Made by a program: the position numbers and the translations under genes
Part shown: piece by piece, positions 15,069 through 21,592 of the stretch
How positions within the stretch are numbered: position 1 is the first letter of the stretch
Layout of the letters: every line of letters begins with the position of its first letter
DNA from: a virus
Virus record (IMG/VR): IMGVR_UViG_3300035701_000273
Coordinates: 1 to 25,034 of that record
DNA: 25,034 bases
Reading direction: 5' to 3' (one strand)
Notes under the pieces: model-generated
Told to the model about the DNA's origin: nothing
What the model saw: the letters and a program-made list of their open reading frames with translations, nothing else
The model's database searches: none

Positions 15069-15368
15069 TCAGGTGATGCCGATACGCTTGAGGAACCCCA
15101 AGGCAGCTTCGATGATCTTCTGGCCGACCTCAAGACCCCCGATGGTAGCGAAGATCCCGAGTATAGAGGCTTCCGTGATGGGGATCCCCAGGGCGTAGCA
15201 GCCGAGTCCCACGGCCCCGCCCACGGCGAGTGTTCCGTAGAACTTCTTCTTCTGGAAGGGCTCCCCGGGCTTGTCAAGTCGACCCGCGAGATATGCGCCT
15301 CCCCCGTAGATACCCGCCGTGAAGGCTGCCCGCACGATGGGCTCGATGACGTTTATCACTTCAACCAT
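15069..15368 (-). CDS. Multi-TM membrane protein, holin-like
   Basis: 99 residues with about three hydrophobic segments, roughly 7-28 (IVRAAFTAGIYGGGAYLAG), 44-60 (YGTLAVGGAVGLGCYALGI) and 66-90, joined by a charged loop (RLDKPGEPFQKKKF). Size and topology are holin-like, and it lies directly upstream of the putative peptidase, 12 nt away, suggesting a lysis pair. A weak Shine-Dalgarno (GGTAGG) precedes the ATG. It is the first clear gene after the promoter region at 15534-15556. A structural membrane role cannot be excluded. Confidence 0.55.
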   Translation of the reverse strand: MVEVINVIEPIVRAAFTAGIYGGGAYLAGRLDKPGEPFQKKKFYGTLAVGGAVGLGCYALGIPITEASILGIFATIGGLEVGQKIIEAALGFLKRIGIT

Positions 15369-15533
15369 TCAAGAACCTACCGGGGGCAGGGCGGGCAAGG
15401 TGGGGCTCCCTGGGGAAAGAGGGATCCAGTGTCTTGGGCGGGTGAATGCAAACGGTTTCCGCCTGAGATTGATGGATTACCGCCACACAAGGGGTCCCGC
15501 ATCCTGCTCCCCATGTGTAATAGTGAGAACCCC

Positions 15534-15556
15534 GATATAAAGGTATTTTTATAGAG
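15534..15556 (-). promoter_or_regulatory. Double TATA-like promoter of the late/packaging operon
   Basis: The - strand contains CTATAAAAATACC followed by TTTATATC within 23 nt, just after the HNH gene stop and upstream of the holin-like gene. The downstream box is about 24 nt before an ATG at 15514 that opens a 45-codon frame (15377-15514). That frame uses unlike codons and may simply be leader RNA. The 15369-15548 interval otherwise shows no gene. Confidence 0.55.
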
Positions 15557-16043
15557 AGAGCGTTGTCTGGCGGGTTTTCTCCTCAGGGGTGAGGTCCAGC
15601 GCGAGATCCGTGAAAGTCCCCGCCATCCGCTCCTTGAGGCGCTTGTAGCGGGCGATCCTCCCGAGGTCCTTCTTGGTCTTCCAGAGGTTGCACTTATAAC
15701 AGAGATCCTGGAGGTTCTCCCGGTCCCACTGCGAGCCCCCCATCGCGAGGGGGATGATGTGGTCCAGGATGAAAGGGTGATCGTGATCGTAGATGTCGAT
15801 CTTCCCTTTGCACCTCGCACAGAGTCCCCCTTGTTCCTCGAGGATGTTCTTCCTGAGCTGGGCCGCCGTGGGACGCTGATGGTCCCAGTACTCCACGGAG
15901 TGCTCCCGGCAGCAGCACTTCGCGCTCTTGTGGGACTTCGGGAACTCTTTCCGCTCACGACCGCACACGGGGCACGCGCACCGCTGGAGGCGATCCTCCT
16001 CCTGGGGAGTGCAGGCGTCACGACGATATTCCCGGTAGACCAT
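15549..16043 (-). CDS. HNH endonuclease with N-terminal zinc finger
   Basis: 164 residues. The HNH core spans ~70-125: LCARCKGK (C75, C78), FILDHIIPLAMGGS with the catalytic-type H95, RENLQDL with N110, and CYKCN (C115, C118) completing a zinc-bound treble-clef site. The N-terminal ~50 residues hold another Cys cluster (CACPVCGRE, AKCCCREH), probably a second zinc finger for DNA contact. HNH enzymes nick or cut DNA. Near viral genes they may serve packaging, homing or host-DNA attack; here it ends the accessory operon, overlapping the radical-SAM gene stop (TGATG). Confidence 0.8.
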   Translation of the reverse strand: MVYREYRRDACTPQEEDRLQRCACPVCGRERKEFPKSHKSAKCCCREHSVEYWDHQRPTAAQLRKNILEEQGGLCARCKGKIDIYDHDHPFILDHIIPLAMGGSQWDRENLQDLCYKCNLWKTKKDLGRIARYKRLKERMAGTFTDLALDLTPEEKTRQTTLSL

Positions 16044-16960
16044 CAGCGACTCCGGTACCGCTGGCGATCGAGATCCTCAAGGTCGGTCTTCCAGAATACC
16101 GGGGCTCGTGCCCACCATGCGAGGCGCTTCGTCCAGGGGGTTCTCCGGTACTGCATCACGAAGGGTTGCACCTGGAGTTCCTTGAGGATCCGGAGGCGGG
16201 TCACGTCCTCCTCGGGGGTGCTCCGGTGCCCCACCAGGACGTAGAACTGAATCGTGGAGCGCCAGACCCGGATCCCGGCCTCTTTGAGCATCCGGATCCC
16301 GTCCCGGACGGCGCCCTCATAGGTGAGAGAGTCGAACGCGAACCTCAGGGGACCGCTCCACCTGAGCTCCCTGAGGCGGGCACAGATCTCCGGGGTGAGG
16401 AGGCGGACATCCATGCCCTGGTTGATGTCCACCTTGAGATTCATCTCCAGGAGGAAATCCGTGTTCAGGAAGAACCACTCGGGATCCCCGAGGATGTTGT
16501 TATCCAGGAGGACCACCTTCCGGAAGCGGTCATCGTGGAAGTCCCTGAGGGGCTGCCACCTCTGGAGGGGGCCCTCCTTCTGGGGGACCACGCACCAGGG
16601 ACAGCTCCGCAGGCAGCCCCGGGTCGTGAACCCCAGGGAGCGGTCCATGCCCTCGTAGAGGTCATAGTCGGGCTTCACCTTCTGCATCTCCTCGGGCAGC
16701 CACCCCCAACCGATGCCGGATCCTCCCGCGCTCACCTCGGCCCCGAGGTCCCCCCAGAGGGCAGTCATCCCGAGGGCCTCGGCGCGGTTCTCCCCGAAGA
16801 TACACGAGATATAAACCTTGTCGGGGCTCTCCGTGTCAAAGTCCCCCCTACCGGCTCTCGTAAGGACCACCTCGTCCCCCTGGGCTTTGTGCCATGCGGA
16901 GATCTGCATGAGAGCAAGGTTAGGGATCCGGCTGTCAATATCCACGAGGAGAACTTTCAT
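16043..16960 (-). CDS. Radical-SAM protein with B12-binding-like N-terminus
   Basis: 305 residues from the ATG at 16960, which overlaps the previous stop (ATGA). An in-frame ATG further upstream lies inside the neighbouring gene. The N-terminus (MKVLLVDIDSRIPNLALM) is the usual opening of cobalamin-binding-type radical-SAM proteins. The cluster motif RGCLRSCPWC provides CxxxCxxC (C116, C120, C123) for a 4Fe-4S cluster that cleaves SAM. A beta/alpha barrel pattern follows (VVLLDNNILGDPEWF, VDINQGMDVRLL). Some family members methylate or modify unactivated carbons; the viral substrate is unknown. Embedded between HNH and methylase genes, it may modify nucleic acid or a virion/host component. 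The family call is firm, the substrate open. Confidence 0.8.
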   Translation of the reverse strand: MKVLLVDIDSRIPNLALMQISAWHKAQGDEVVLTRAGRGDFDTESPDKVYISCIFGENRAEALGMTALWGDLGAEVSAGGSGIGWGWLPEEMQKVKPDYDLYEGMDRSLGFTTRGCLRSCPWCVVPQKEGPLQRWQPLRDFHDDRFRKVVLLDNNILGDPEWFFLNTDFLLEMNLKVDINQGMDVRLLTPEICARLRELRWSGPLRFAFDSLTYEGAVRDGIRMLKEAGIRVWRSTIQFYVLVGHRSTPEEDVTRLRILKELQVQPFVMQYRRTPWTKRLAWWARAPVFWKTDLEDLDRQRYRSR

Positions 16961-17259
16961 CTGCCCAGCTTCACCTGCCGCGTCCTCCTCCCCTCTGGGG
17001 CCTTCCCCCTCAGGGGGACCCTCCCGAGGTCCACGCATTCCCCAATGGGAGTCTGCTCAATCCGCCTCACGGCCACTAGGTAGGTCTTCTCGTTGAGTTC
17101 GTACCCCATGAATCGCATCCCCTTCAGCTTCGCCGCGAGGAGATTGGTCCCGGAGCCCACGAAAGGGTCCAGGACGAGGTCGCCCTCCTTCCCGTACAGG
17201 GTCAGCAGGTAGAGGGCCTCACGGATGCTCTGCTGCCAGGGGTGATACTTCTTCTCCAT
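16957..17259 (-). CDS. Truncated DNA methylase (C-terminal SAM-binding part)
   Basis: 100 residues: YHPWQQSIREALYLLTLY, then the SAM-binding motif VLDPFVGSGTNLLAAKLKG and the following strand/helix (MGYELNEKTYLVAV) typical of the C-terminal portion of DNA methylases. A DPPY-type catalytic motif is absent, and full enzymes are two to three times longer, so this is probably a 5'-truncated remnant. In frame upstream (17260-17325) there is still a coding-like stretch (PETLPEGW) without a usable start. The ATG at 17259 is preceded by GGAGGG. It could pair with the separate methyltransferase at 20091-20633, but that enzyme has both motifs. Confidence 0.7.
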   Translation of the reverse strand: MEKKYHPWQQSIREALYLLTLYGKEGDLVLDPFVGSGTNLLAAKLKGMRFMGYELNEKTYLVAVRRIEQTPIGECVDLGRVPLRGKAPEGRRTRQVKLGR

Positions 17260-17361
17260 CCAGCCCTCCGGGAGTGTCTCGGGACTCCCTCCCAGCCATG
17301 GAAGGCCACCTCGTCCCCATGCCGATGATCAGGTGGAGCCCCGTGGGGGTTCTCGGAGGGG

Positions 17362-17598
17362 TTATTCGGGCCACGCCTGGTCCCTCTGCTGGATGCTGGT
17401 GACGTCCAGCCTTGGGAATTTCTCGATGAGATGTCCCAGCCCTTGGAAGGATCCGTCCTCGTTGCCGGTGATCCTCACAAGTTCCCCGCACCAGGAGCAC
17501 TTATGGGTGAGGTCTCCCTGGACGTCCACCTTGGGGAGGATGAAGACCTGCCCGCACTTCGGGCAGAGCCACCTCAGAAACCACCAGCGGGACTTCAT
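17362..17598 (-). CDS. 78-residue zinc-ribbon protein
   Basis: After an N-terminal aromatic patch (MKSRWWFLRW), the protein carries two knuckles, LCPKCGQVF and KCSWCGELV, forming a zinc ribbon, and an extended C-terminus. It may bind nucleic acid or another protein. I take the ATG at 17598, which overlaps the preceding stop (GTGATG); a GTG one codon earlier is also possible. The ~100-bp gap downstream (17260-17361) is gene-free apart from methylase remnant sequence. Confidence 0.7.
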   Translation of the reverse strand: MKSRWWFLRWLCPKCGQVFILPKVDVQGDLTHKCSWCGELVRITGNEDGSFQGLGHLIEKFPRLDVTSIQQRDQAWPE

Positions 17599-17819
17599 CA
17601 CGTTTCCTCGGCCTCCTCATAGGGAGAGAGATGTCCCCGGAGGGTCTTCAGGGAGATCAGGCATCCCCTCGAGATCTCCCCCTCGGGGGGTTCCTTAGTG
17701 GTGAAGAGACAGACGTGGCCCCCTCCGCCCTTCCAGTGACACGGGTGGTCCCCATGATAATTGCATCGGTACTTCTTGGGCTTCTTCTCCGTACAACAGA
17801 GACCTCCGATGTTTGTCAT
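17598..17819 (-). CDS. 73-residue Cys/His-rich protein
   Basis: Starts MTNIGGLCCTEKKPKKYRC and continues with several Cys and His residues (NYHGDHPCHWKGGGGHVC), enough for one or two metal sites, then a charged C-terminal half. Coupled to both neighbours by 4-nt overlaps. Its place just after the PD-(D/E)XK nuclease suggests a nucleic-acid-related accessory role. No family recognised. Confidence 0.6.
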   Translation of the reverse strand: MTNIGGLCCTEKKPKKYRCNYHGDHPCHWKGGGGHVCLFTTKEPPEGEISRGCLISLKTLRGHLSPYEEAEET

Positions 17820-18175
17820 GAGTTTTTCCTCTGGTCCTTCACCATCTGGACAAAGTCCCCAAGGGGGATCGCCACCCAGGGATGCGTCCGGGCTCTCTTG
17901 AAGACCAGTGCCGGGATGAGAGCCTCCTTCCGGGCGTTCTCCTCACATTGCTCGAGGGCGGCCCAGATCTGGATCGCCTCCTGGGACTTGCACTCTACCC
18001 CAAACGGGAAGAGCTCCCGGGCGCTCTTACTGAGTAGGATATCGCATCCTGCGAGCCCCATGGGGGTCGAGAGGACGTCCACCTCGGGGATCCCAAGGTC
18101 CACGAGGATCTCCCGCACGAGGTTCTGGAGGATCCGCCCCTTGGCCTTCCGGGACTTCGATGTGGACGCGGTCAT
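17816..18175 (-). CDS. PD-(D/E)XK nuclease, viral resolvase-like family
   Basis: 119 residues. GRILQNLVREILVDLGI at the N-terminus, then AGCDILL (candidate D45) and FPFGVECKSQE, giving E61-x-K63, the acid/acid/ExK pattern of a PD-(D/E)XK active site, followed by a conserved-looking IWAALEQCEENA helix and LVFKRAR. This small-nuclease layout resembles a family common in tailed viruses and may process recombination or replication intermediates. It is coupled to genes on both sides by ATGA overlaps. Exact substrate unknown. Confidence 0.7.
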   Translation of the reverse strand: MTASTSKSRKAKGRILQNLVREILVDLGIPEVDVLSTPMGLAGCDILLSKSARELFPFGVECKSQEAIQIWAALEQCEENARKEALIPALVFKRARTHPWVAIPLGDFVQMVKDQRKNS

Positions 18176-18384
18176 TTCCTCACCTTCTTTATCTCGGTGA
18201 GGATTCCCCCAGGCCCCAAGGCGGTGGTGCCCAAGTACCCCTCCCGGGGAACGACGTGAATAAGGGTAACCATGGGGGCGCCCTTCTCACCGTTCTCGAC
18301 TGCCTCTGGGGTGATGAGAATACTGCACCGTTTCAGGCCGATCCTTATCCATTCGTCCCGGATCTCTATTTCGATATCTTTCAT
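18172..18384 (-). CDS. 70-residue protein, unknown function
   Basis: A compact beta-rich protein (MKDIEIEIRDEWIRIGLKRC, then MVTLIHVVPREG and a basic tail TEIKKVRK). It overlaps both flanking genes by 4 nt, between the 155-residue protein and the nuclease, so it probably works with one of them. No family recognised, but a small nucleic-acid-binding or anti-defence protein is possible. Confidence 0.6.
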   Translation of the reverse strand: MKDIEIEIRDEWIRIGLKRCSILITPEAVENGEKGAPMVTLIHVVPREGYLGTTALGPGGILTEIKKVRK

Positions 18385-18848
18385 TTTCTCTCTCCTGTAG
18401 TGAGCTGCGGGAATATCAGTACCCTTGCGGTGAGCTCGGCGCGGTGTTCCTCCACGTAGTCGTACATGGGTTCGGGCCGGCCGTCCGCCCCGGGGAGCGC
18501 CAGGAAGGGGCTCATGGCCTGTGTGAAGCTCCAGAGGTCAATCTCCACCTCGATCAGCATGGCCTTGATACGGTGGAAGATGATCCTCCCGCTGATCTCC
18601 ATCCTGAGCTTCCCCTGGGGGGAGTACGTCACCGGGAACTCCACCATGAAGGGGATCCCCGAGTGCTCCCAGGCGAGCGTCACCAGGGGGTCCTTGCCGC
18701 GTTGGTCGGTCATCTCCGCGATCCTCGTGCAGCCGTGCTTCCCCAGGAGGGTTTTGATCTCACCCACGGACATCTCAAGGGTGGCCTTGGTGCCCTCATA
18801 GGGGTAATGCCCGTTCCCGAGGACTTTCAGCTTCACGACCTTGTGCAT
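18381..18848 (-). CDS. 155-residue alpha/beta protein, unknown function
   Basis: Starts MHKVVKLKVLGNGHYPYEG; predicted mixed strands and helices (LEMSVGEIKTLLGKHGC, MVEFPVTYSPQGKLRMEI) with an Ile/Leu-rich helix and a Trp segment (IEVEIDLWSFTQAM). I use the ATG at 18848 within the preceding stop (GTGATG). Similar mid-size proteins of unknown function occur in viral accessory operons, but I cannot name a family. Coupled to the SplB-like gene upstream. Confidence 0.55.
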   Translation of the reverse strand: MHKVVKLKVLGNGHYPYEGTKATLEMSVGEIKTLLGKHGCTRIAEMTDQRGKDPLVTLAWEHSGIPFMVEFPVTYSPQGKLRMEISGRIIFHRIKAMLIEVEIDLWSFTQAMSPFLALPGADGRPEPMYDYVEEHRAELTARVLIFPQLTTGERK

Positions 18849-19588
18849 CACTCCACCCCCGCTGCGAGCCGGAGGTCCCGCTTGATGAGGTACTTCTTCT
18901 TGTGCTCCTCGAGGAGGCGGACCGCGATCCCCAGATACTCCCGGTAGTCAATCCTCCCGGGGGATTCCATGTGATTCAACATCCCAAGGCGGTACTCGTC
19001 CACAAATCCCAAGGTGGCCTCCAGGAGGGCAAGGCTCTGGTAGGGGTCGAAGACGGGCTCCAGAGAGACCCACGTGGGGATCCCGAGCTGGTGCGCGTGC
19101 ACGAGGGCCTGAATGCGTTCCTCGGTATGTGCCGCACAGGGCTCCCATATCTTCTCCTGGCACCAGTCCGTGAATACGAGGGTGGTCCCGTACCGGCAGT
19201 TCCCCCGGTAGATCCTCATGAGGTCAAAGTCCCGCGTGCTTCGGAGACCCCCCTTGGTGAGGATCGTGAACCTCCTCCCGTAGATCATGAAGAGATTAAT
19301 GGACTTCCTCGTGAGGCGGAGCTCCTCCTCGATGGGTTGGTAGGGGTCCGTACTGAAGCTCATGAGGACCTCCCGGAGGTCGTGGCGCTCCTGCATCTGC
19401 GCGAGGTCCCGTTCAAGCTTCTCGAGGATCCCCTCCCTGGGGAGAGAGTTCAGGTAGTCCGCCGGATCCTTGTGGAGGGCTTCCGGGTTGAAGCAGTACC
19501 CGCACCCATGGGAGCATCCCGAGTACGCGCTGAAGGCGAGCTCGGCGTACTCGCGGGCCCTCCCTCTTGGTTCGTAAATCGCTTGCAC
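18848..19588 (-). CDS. SplB-like radical-SAM protein
   Basis: 246 residues. SGCSHGCGYCF supplies CxxxCxxC (C25, C29, C32), followed by NPEALHKDPADY and a barrel-like series of strands (REVLMSFSTDPYQPIE, RFTILTKGG, YGTTLVFTDW, IPTWVSLEPVFDP) matching the COG1533/SplB-like radical-SAM group, whose spore-photoproduct-lyase members repair DNA. The start is a GTG at 19588, directly preceded by a GAGGTGAT Shine-Dalgarno; an upstream in-frame stop excludes a longer form. It might act on DNA lesions or another nucleic-acid substrate in infected cells, but most SplB-like proteins lack proven substrates. Confidence 0.75.
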   Translation of the reverse strand: MQAIYEPRGRAREYAELAFSAYSGCSHGCGYCFNPEALHKDPADYLNSLPREGILEKLERDLAQMQERHDLREVLMSFSTDPYQPIEEELRLTRKSINLFMIYGRRFTILTKGGLRSTRDFDLMRIYRGNCRYGTTLVFTDWCQEKIWEPCAAHTEERIQALVHAHQLGIPTWVSLEPVFDPYQSLALLEATLGFVDEYRLGMLNHMESPGRIDYREYLGIAVRLLEEHKKKYLIKRDLRLAAGVE

Positions 19589-19592
19589 TTCA

Positions 19593-19757
19593 TCACCTCA
19601 TTACGTAGTCAGGTCCCTGCGGATAGTGCTCATCGCAGAGGTCCCATTCGTTGGTCTCATGTTTGAACTTCCTGCAGCTGGGCTTCATGTTCGGCTGCCA
19701 GCCCCCGCAGGTCCCGCAGAACTTCGGGGACGTCTCATGAAGATTTGGCGGTTTCAC
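19593..19757 (-). CDS. 54-residue Cys-rich protein with GTG start
   Basis: Contains FCGTCGG, PSCRKF and LCDEHYP, four or more Cys/His ligands consistent with a small zinc-binding fold. No ATG opens the frame; the GTG at 19757 has an AGGGAGAG Shine-Dalgarno 6-7 nt upstream and starts inside the 3' end of the HNH gene. A longer frame upstream reads as out-of-frame HNH sequence and is rejected. Function unknown, likely nucleic-acid-related by neighbourhood. Confidence 0.6.
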   Translation of the reverse strand: MKPPNLHETSPKFCGTCGGWQPNMKPSCRKFKHETNEWDLCDEHYPQGPDYVMR

Positions 19758-20094
19758 GTTCTCTCTCCCTCTGGATGTTCTTCTGCACGAGGTCCAGGAG
19801 GATCTTCTGGGCCGTGACCTGTTGCTCGATCGTGATGGACTTCCTGACCTGGGGAGTCGGGAGGAGTTCGATGGCGTCGAAGAAGTGGTGACATCGCGGA
19901 TCCAAAGTGCACCTCCACTCGTGCCGGTTGTCCCCCCCGTTCTCAAGGGCGAGAATGTGATGGTCCTGGAGGTTCCGCCTTCCGTGACAGAAGACGCACA
20001 TGTGACCGTCCCTGCGGAGGATCTCGTGCCGGTCCTTGCAGGCCTCCCTGCGGAGGAGGGCGACCCGGTCTCTCTCGGCGGGCGTGAGAGTCAT
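19735..20094 (-). CDS. HNH endonuclease
   Basis: 119 residues. The HNH core is HEILRRDGHMCVFCHGRRNL, then QDHHILALENGGD with the two active-site-type His (45-46), and a CTLDPRCHHFFD segment providing further zinc/His ligands. The family cleaves DNA. Overlaps the methyltransferase stop (ATGA). With the HNH at 15549-16043 this makes two independent HNH genes within 5 kb, unlike each other outside the motif. Confidence 0.8.
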   Translation of the reverse strand: MTLTPAERDRVALLRREACKDRHEILRRDGHMCVFCHGRRNLQDHHILALENGGDNRHEWRCTLDPRCHHFFDAIELLPTPQVRKSITIEQQVTAQKILLDLVQKNIQRERERETAKSS

Positions 20095-20633
20095 GTTTCC
20101 CTCCCGGGCTTCCTCTCCACGGTGCAGATGGTATCATTATGTCCCTGACCATGGCAGACGAGGAGAATCTCCTCGAGCACGAACCCTCGCCGGACCCCGA
20201 ATCCATGAGAGTTCCACCCAAACGATAACACATGGCCACCAGGCCCGATCTTGTCGCACACGGCGTTCTTTACCCGGTTATAGAACCGATCCGAGGTATC
20301 CAGGGAGGTCGCCCTCTTTCCGCAGGCCCGGTAGTGCTCGGAGATCTGCCGCTTCGAGTACGGGGGATCAAAGAGTACTCCCACGAAAGGCCCGGGAAGA
20401 ATCCTGCAGAATACCTCGGCCTCCACGTGGTAGGTCGCGGAGGTTGCTGGATCCATATCGTTTGTGAACTCCGCCGGACTATACATACCCGCGAAGGGAT
20501 CGGCCCATCCCTCTCCCCCACCGACATATCGCTTGACGAGGGCCGCGATGGGGGGGATCGTGAACGTCCACCTCGAGGGAGGCGCCACCGCCCGGGAGAT
20601 CCTTATCCCAAGGATCCCATGACCCGCGCTCAT
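20091..20633 (-). CDS. DNA adenine-type methyltransferase with DPFAG and DPPY motifs
   Basis: 180 residues from the ATG at 20633 (ATGA overlap with the preceding stop). The SAM-binding motif is WADPFAGMYSP (~43-53) and the catalytic motif is LFDPPYSKRQISEH (~87-100), in the alpha-type order of N6-adenine or N4-cytosine DNA methyltransferases. A C-terminal region (FGWNSHGFGVRRGF) completes the fold. Both motifs are intact, so activity is plausible, giving protection from host restriction or regulation of virus genes. A target recognition domain is not obvious. A longer in-frame N-terminal extension lies in the neighbouring gene and is rejected. Confidence 0.75.
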   Translation of the reverse strand: MSAGHGILGIRISRAVAPPSRWTFTIPPIAALVKRYVGGGEGWADPFAGMYSPAEFTNDMDPATSATYHVEAEVFCRILPGPFVGVLFDPPYSKRQISEHYRACGKRATSLDTSDRFYNRVKNAVCDKIGPGGHVLSFGWNSHGFGVRRGFVLEEILLVCHGQGHNDTICTVERKPGRET

Positions 20634-20812
20634 GATCCCCGCTCCCTCTGAAGGCGCTCCCGGTAGTCGCAGATCACCTTCACCTCGTAGTCCTCTCCGT
20701 TTCGGAAGATATCTAAGCAATCTTGACAGCCTTTGCAGACTGAGAGTTTAACCCAGACAGGATTTTCTTTTGAGGGGCAGAGAACTTCCACTCGTGCGAT
20801 CTTCTCACCCAT
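20630..20812 (-). CDS. 60-residue Cys-containing protein, unknown function
   Basis: Starts MGEKIARVEVLCPSKENPVW and contains VCKGCQDCLD with further Cys, so a small zinc-binding fold is likely, ending in a basic Arg-rich tail (DYRERLQRERGS). An 8-nt overlap with the upstream gene (ATGGGTGA) and an ATGA overlap with the methyltransferase couple it to both. Perhaps a nucleic-acid-binding partner of the methyltransferase. Confidence 0.6.
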   Translation of the reverse strand: MGEKIARVEVLCPSKENPVWVKLSVCKGCQDCLDIFRNGEDYEVKVICDYRERLQRERGS

Positions 20813-21050
20813 ACTTGACCTCCTGAATGAACTCGTATCTCTTCATGAAGGGGTTTTTCTGGTCCCACTCCAGGATGAGCTGCCGGGCGTCCATCTCGTT
20901 GAGGCAGAAGACCGTACTGGTCCCATCCCTGCGGGTCTCGAGGTCTCTCCATCTGTACTTGAATACCCTCCAGGGCCGCAGGGGACGCTGGCCTGGGCGC
21001 GGGAGGATGTAATCTATGCCTCCTGTCCTGTACGGCTGCTCTTCACGCAT
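20805..21050 (-). CDS. 81-residue protein, unknown function
   Basis: Starts MREEQPYRTGGIDYILPRPG; Arg/Trp-rich and predicted mixed alpha/beta (RVFKYRWRDLETRR, ARQLILEWDQKNPF). I start it at the ATG at 21050, overlapping the upstream gene by 8 nt, because residues upstream in frame belong to the overlapping gene. Basic character suggests nucleic-acid contact. No family recognised. Confidence 0.6.
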   Translation of the reverse strand: MREEQPYRTGGIDYILPRPGQRPLRPWRVFKYRWRDLETRRDGTSTVFCLNEMDARQLILEWDQKNPFMKRYEFIQEVKYG

Positions 21051-21450
21051 CCCCGCCCCCCTGGTGCTTCCTGAGGCACCTCTTACAGAGAATCGCATAG
21101 TGGCCGTCCCTGAAGATGGGGTTCCCCCGGGAGGCGTGGAGTTGCTTCCCGCAGGAGCAGGTCACGATGGGATCCTCGGATTTCGGGTACCGGAAGAACC
21201 TTATGAGAAGGTCATCGAACATCGCGTACTGCCGGCGCTTCTCGCTCACGGTGGGGCCGCCCTGGTGCCAGCCTCCCTTCCGCCTCCAGTGCTGCCCGAG
21301 GACCTCGATCGCGTAGATCTTACCCTCCGGGGAGATCGCGATCCCGTCGGGGCTCATCCCCCTCAGGAGGATCACCCGGTACCCTTGCTGGAGGAGTTCC
21401 ATCTGGAACTCCTTGAGGCTCTTCTCCCGCTCAGGGGTCCCTCGTTTCAT
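21043..21450 (-). CDS. Nuclease-like protein with C-terminal zinc finger, first gene of its operon
   Basis: 135 residues. GYRVILLRGMSPDGIAIS and KIYAIEVLGQHW give an acid (D35), a spacer and an E49-containing strand resembling the PD-(D/E)XK layout, but the expected Lys after Glu is Leu here, so catalysis is doubtful or uses a variant residue. The C-terminus has VTCSCGKQL and LCKRCLRKH, a zinc finger. A TATA box lies about 25 nt before the ATG at 21450. It could be a restriction- or resolvase-like nuclease or a DNA-binding derivative. Confidence 0.5.
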   Translation of the reverse strand: MKRGTPEREKSLKEFQMELLQQGYRVILLRGMSPDGIAISPEGKIYAIEVLGQHWRRKGGWHQGGPTVSEKRRQYAMFDDLLIRFFRYPKSEDPIVTCSCGKQLHASRGNPIFRDGHYAILCKRCLRKHQGGGDA

Positions 21451-21469
21451 AGATCTCCCTTTGGGGAGG

Positions 21470-21480
21470 AAATATTTAAA
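21470..21480 (-). promoter_or_regulatory. TATA-box promoter of the accessory operon
   Basis: The - strand reads TTTAAATATTT centred about 25 nt upstream of the ATG at 21450, in otherwise GC-rich DNA. A GGGAG Shine-Dalgarno is present only inside what would be the promoter-to-start interval, so either the transcript is leaderless or it starts slightly upstream. The genes from 21450 to 15549 form one closely packed unit behind it. Confidence 0.6.
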
Positions 21481-21525
21481 CCCCCCCTAATTGGATTGGG
21501 GACCCCATCCGCGCTCATGGAACTG

Positions 21526-21545
21526 GAGAGAGAGAGAGAGAGAGA
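21526..21545. repeat. (GA)10 microsatellite
   Basis: Ten uninterrupted GA repeats on the + strand, i.e. a CT/pyrimidine tract in the leftward transcript, lie in the 21451-21706 intergenic region. On the - strand this tract plus nearby T runs could act as a pyrimidine-rich terminator after the 21707-22036 gene. Length variation is likely in such a repeat. Confidence 0.85.
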
Positions 21546-21563
21546 AGAAAGAGATCCGTACTT

Positions 21564-21576
21564 AGTAGTAGTAGTA
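21564..21576. repeat. (AGT)4 trinucleotide repeat
   Basis: Four AGT units (plus A) on the + strand, about 20 nt from the (GA)10 tract. Both short repeats lie in the only extended gene-poor stretch of the right half. No convincing gene crosses them. Confidence 0.7.
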
Positions 21577-21592
21577 TTAATTCTTTCTTTTC
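21577..21592 (-). terminator. A/T-rich, pyrimidine-containing transcript end
   Basis: The - strand across this interval reads AAAGAAAGAATTAATA, then within 40 nt CTCTTTCTTCTCTC, before the promoter at 21470. A pyrimidine-rich end of the upstream operon is plausible. The exact stop site cannot be placed. Confidence 0.3.
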
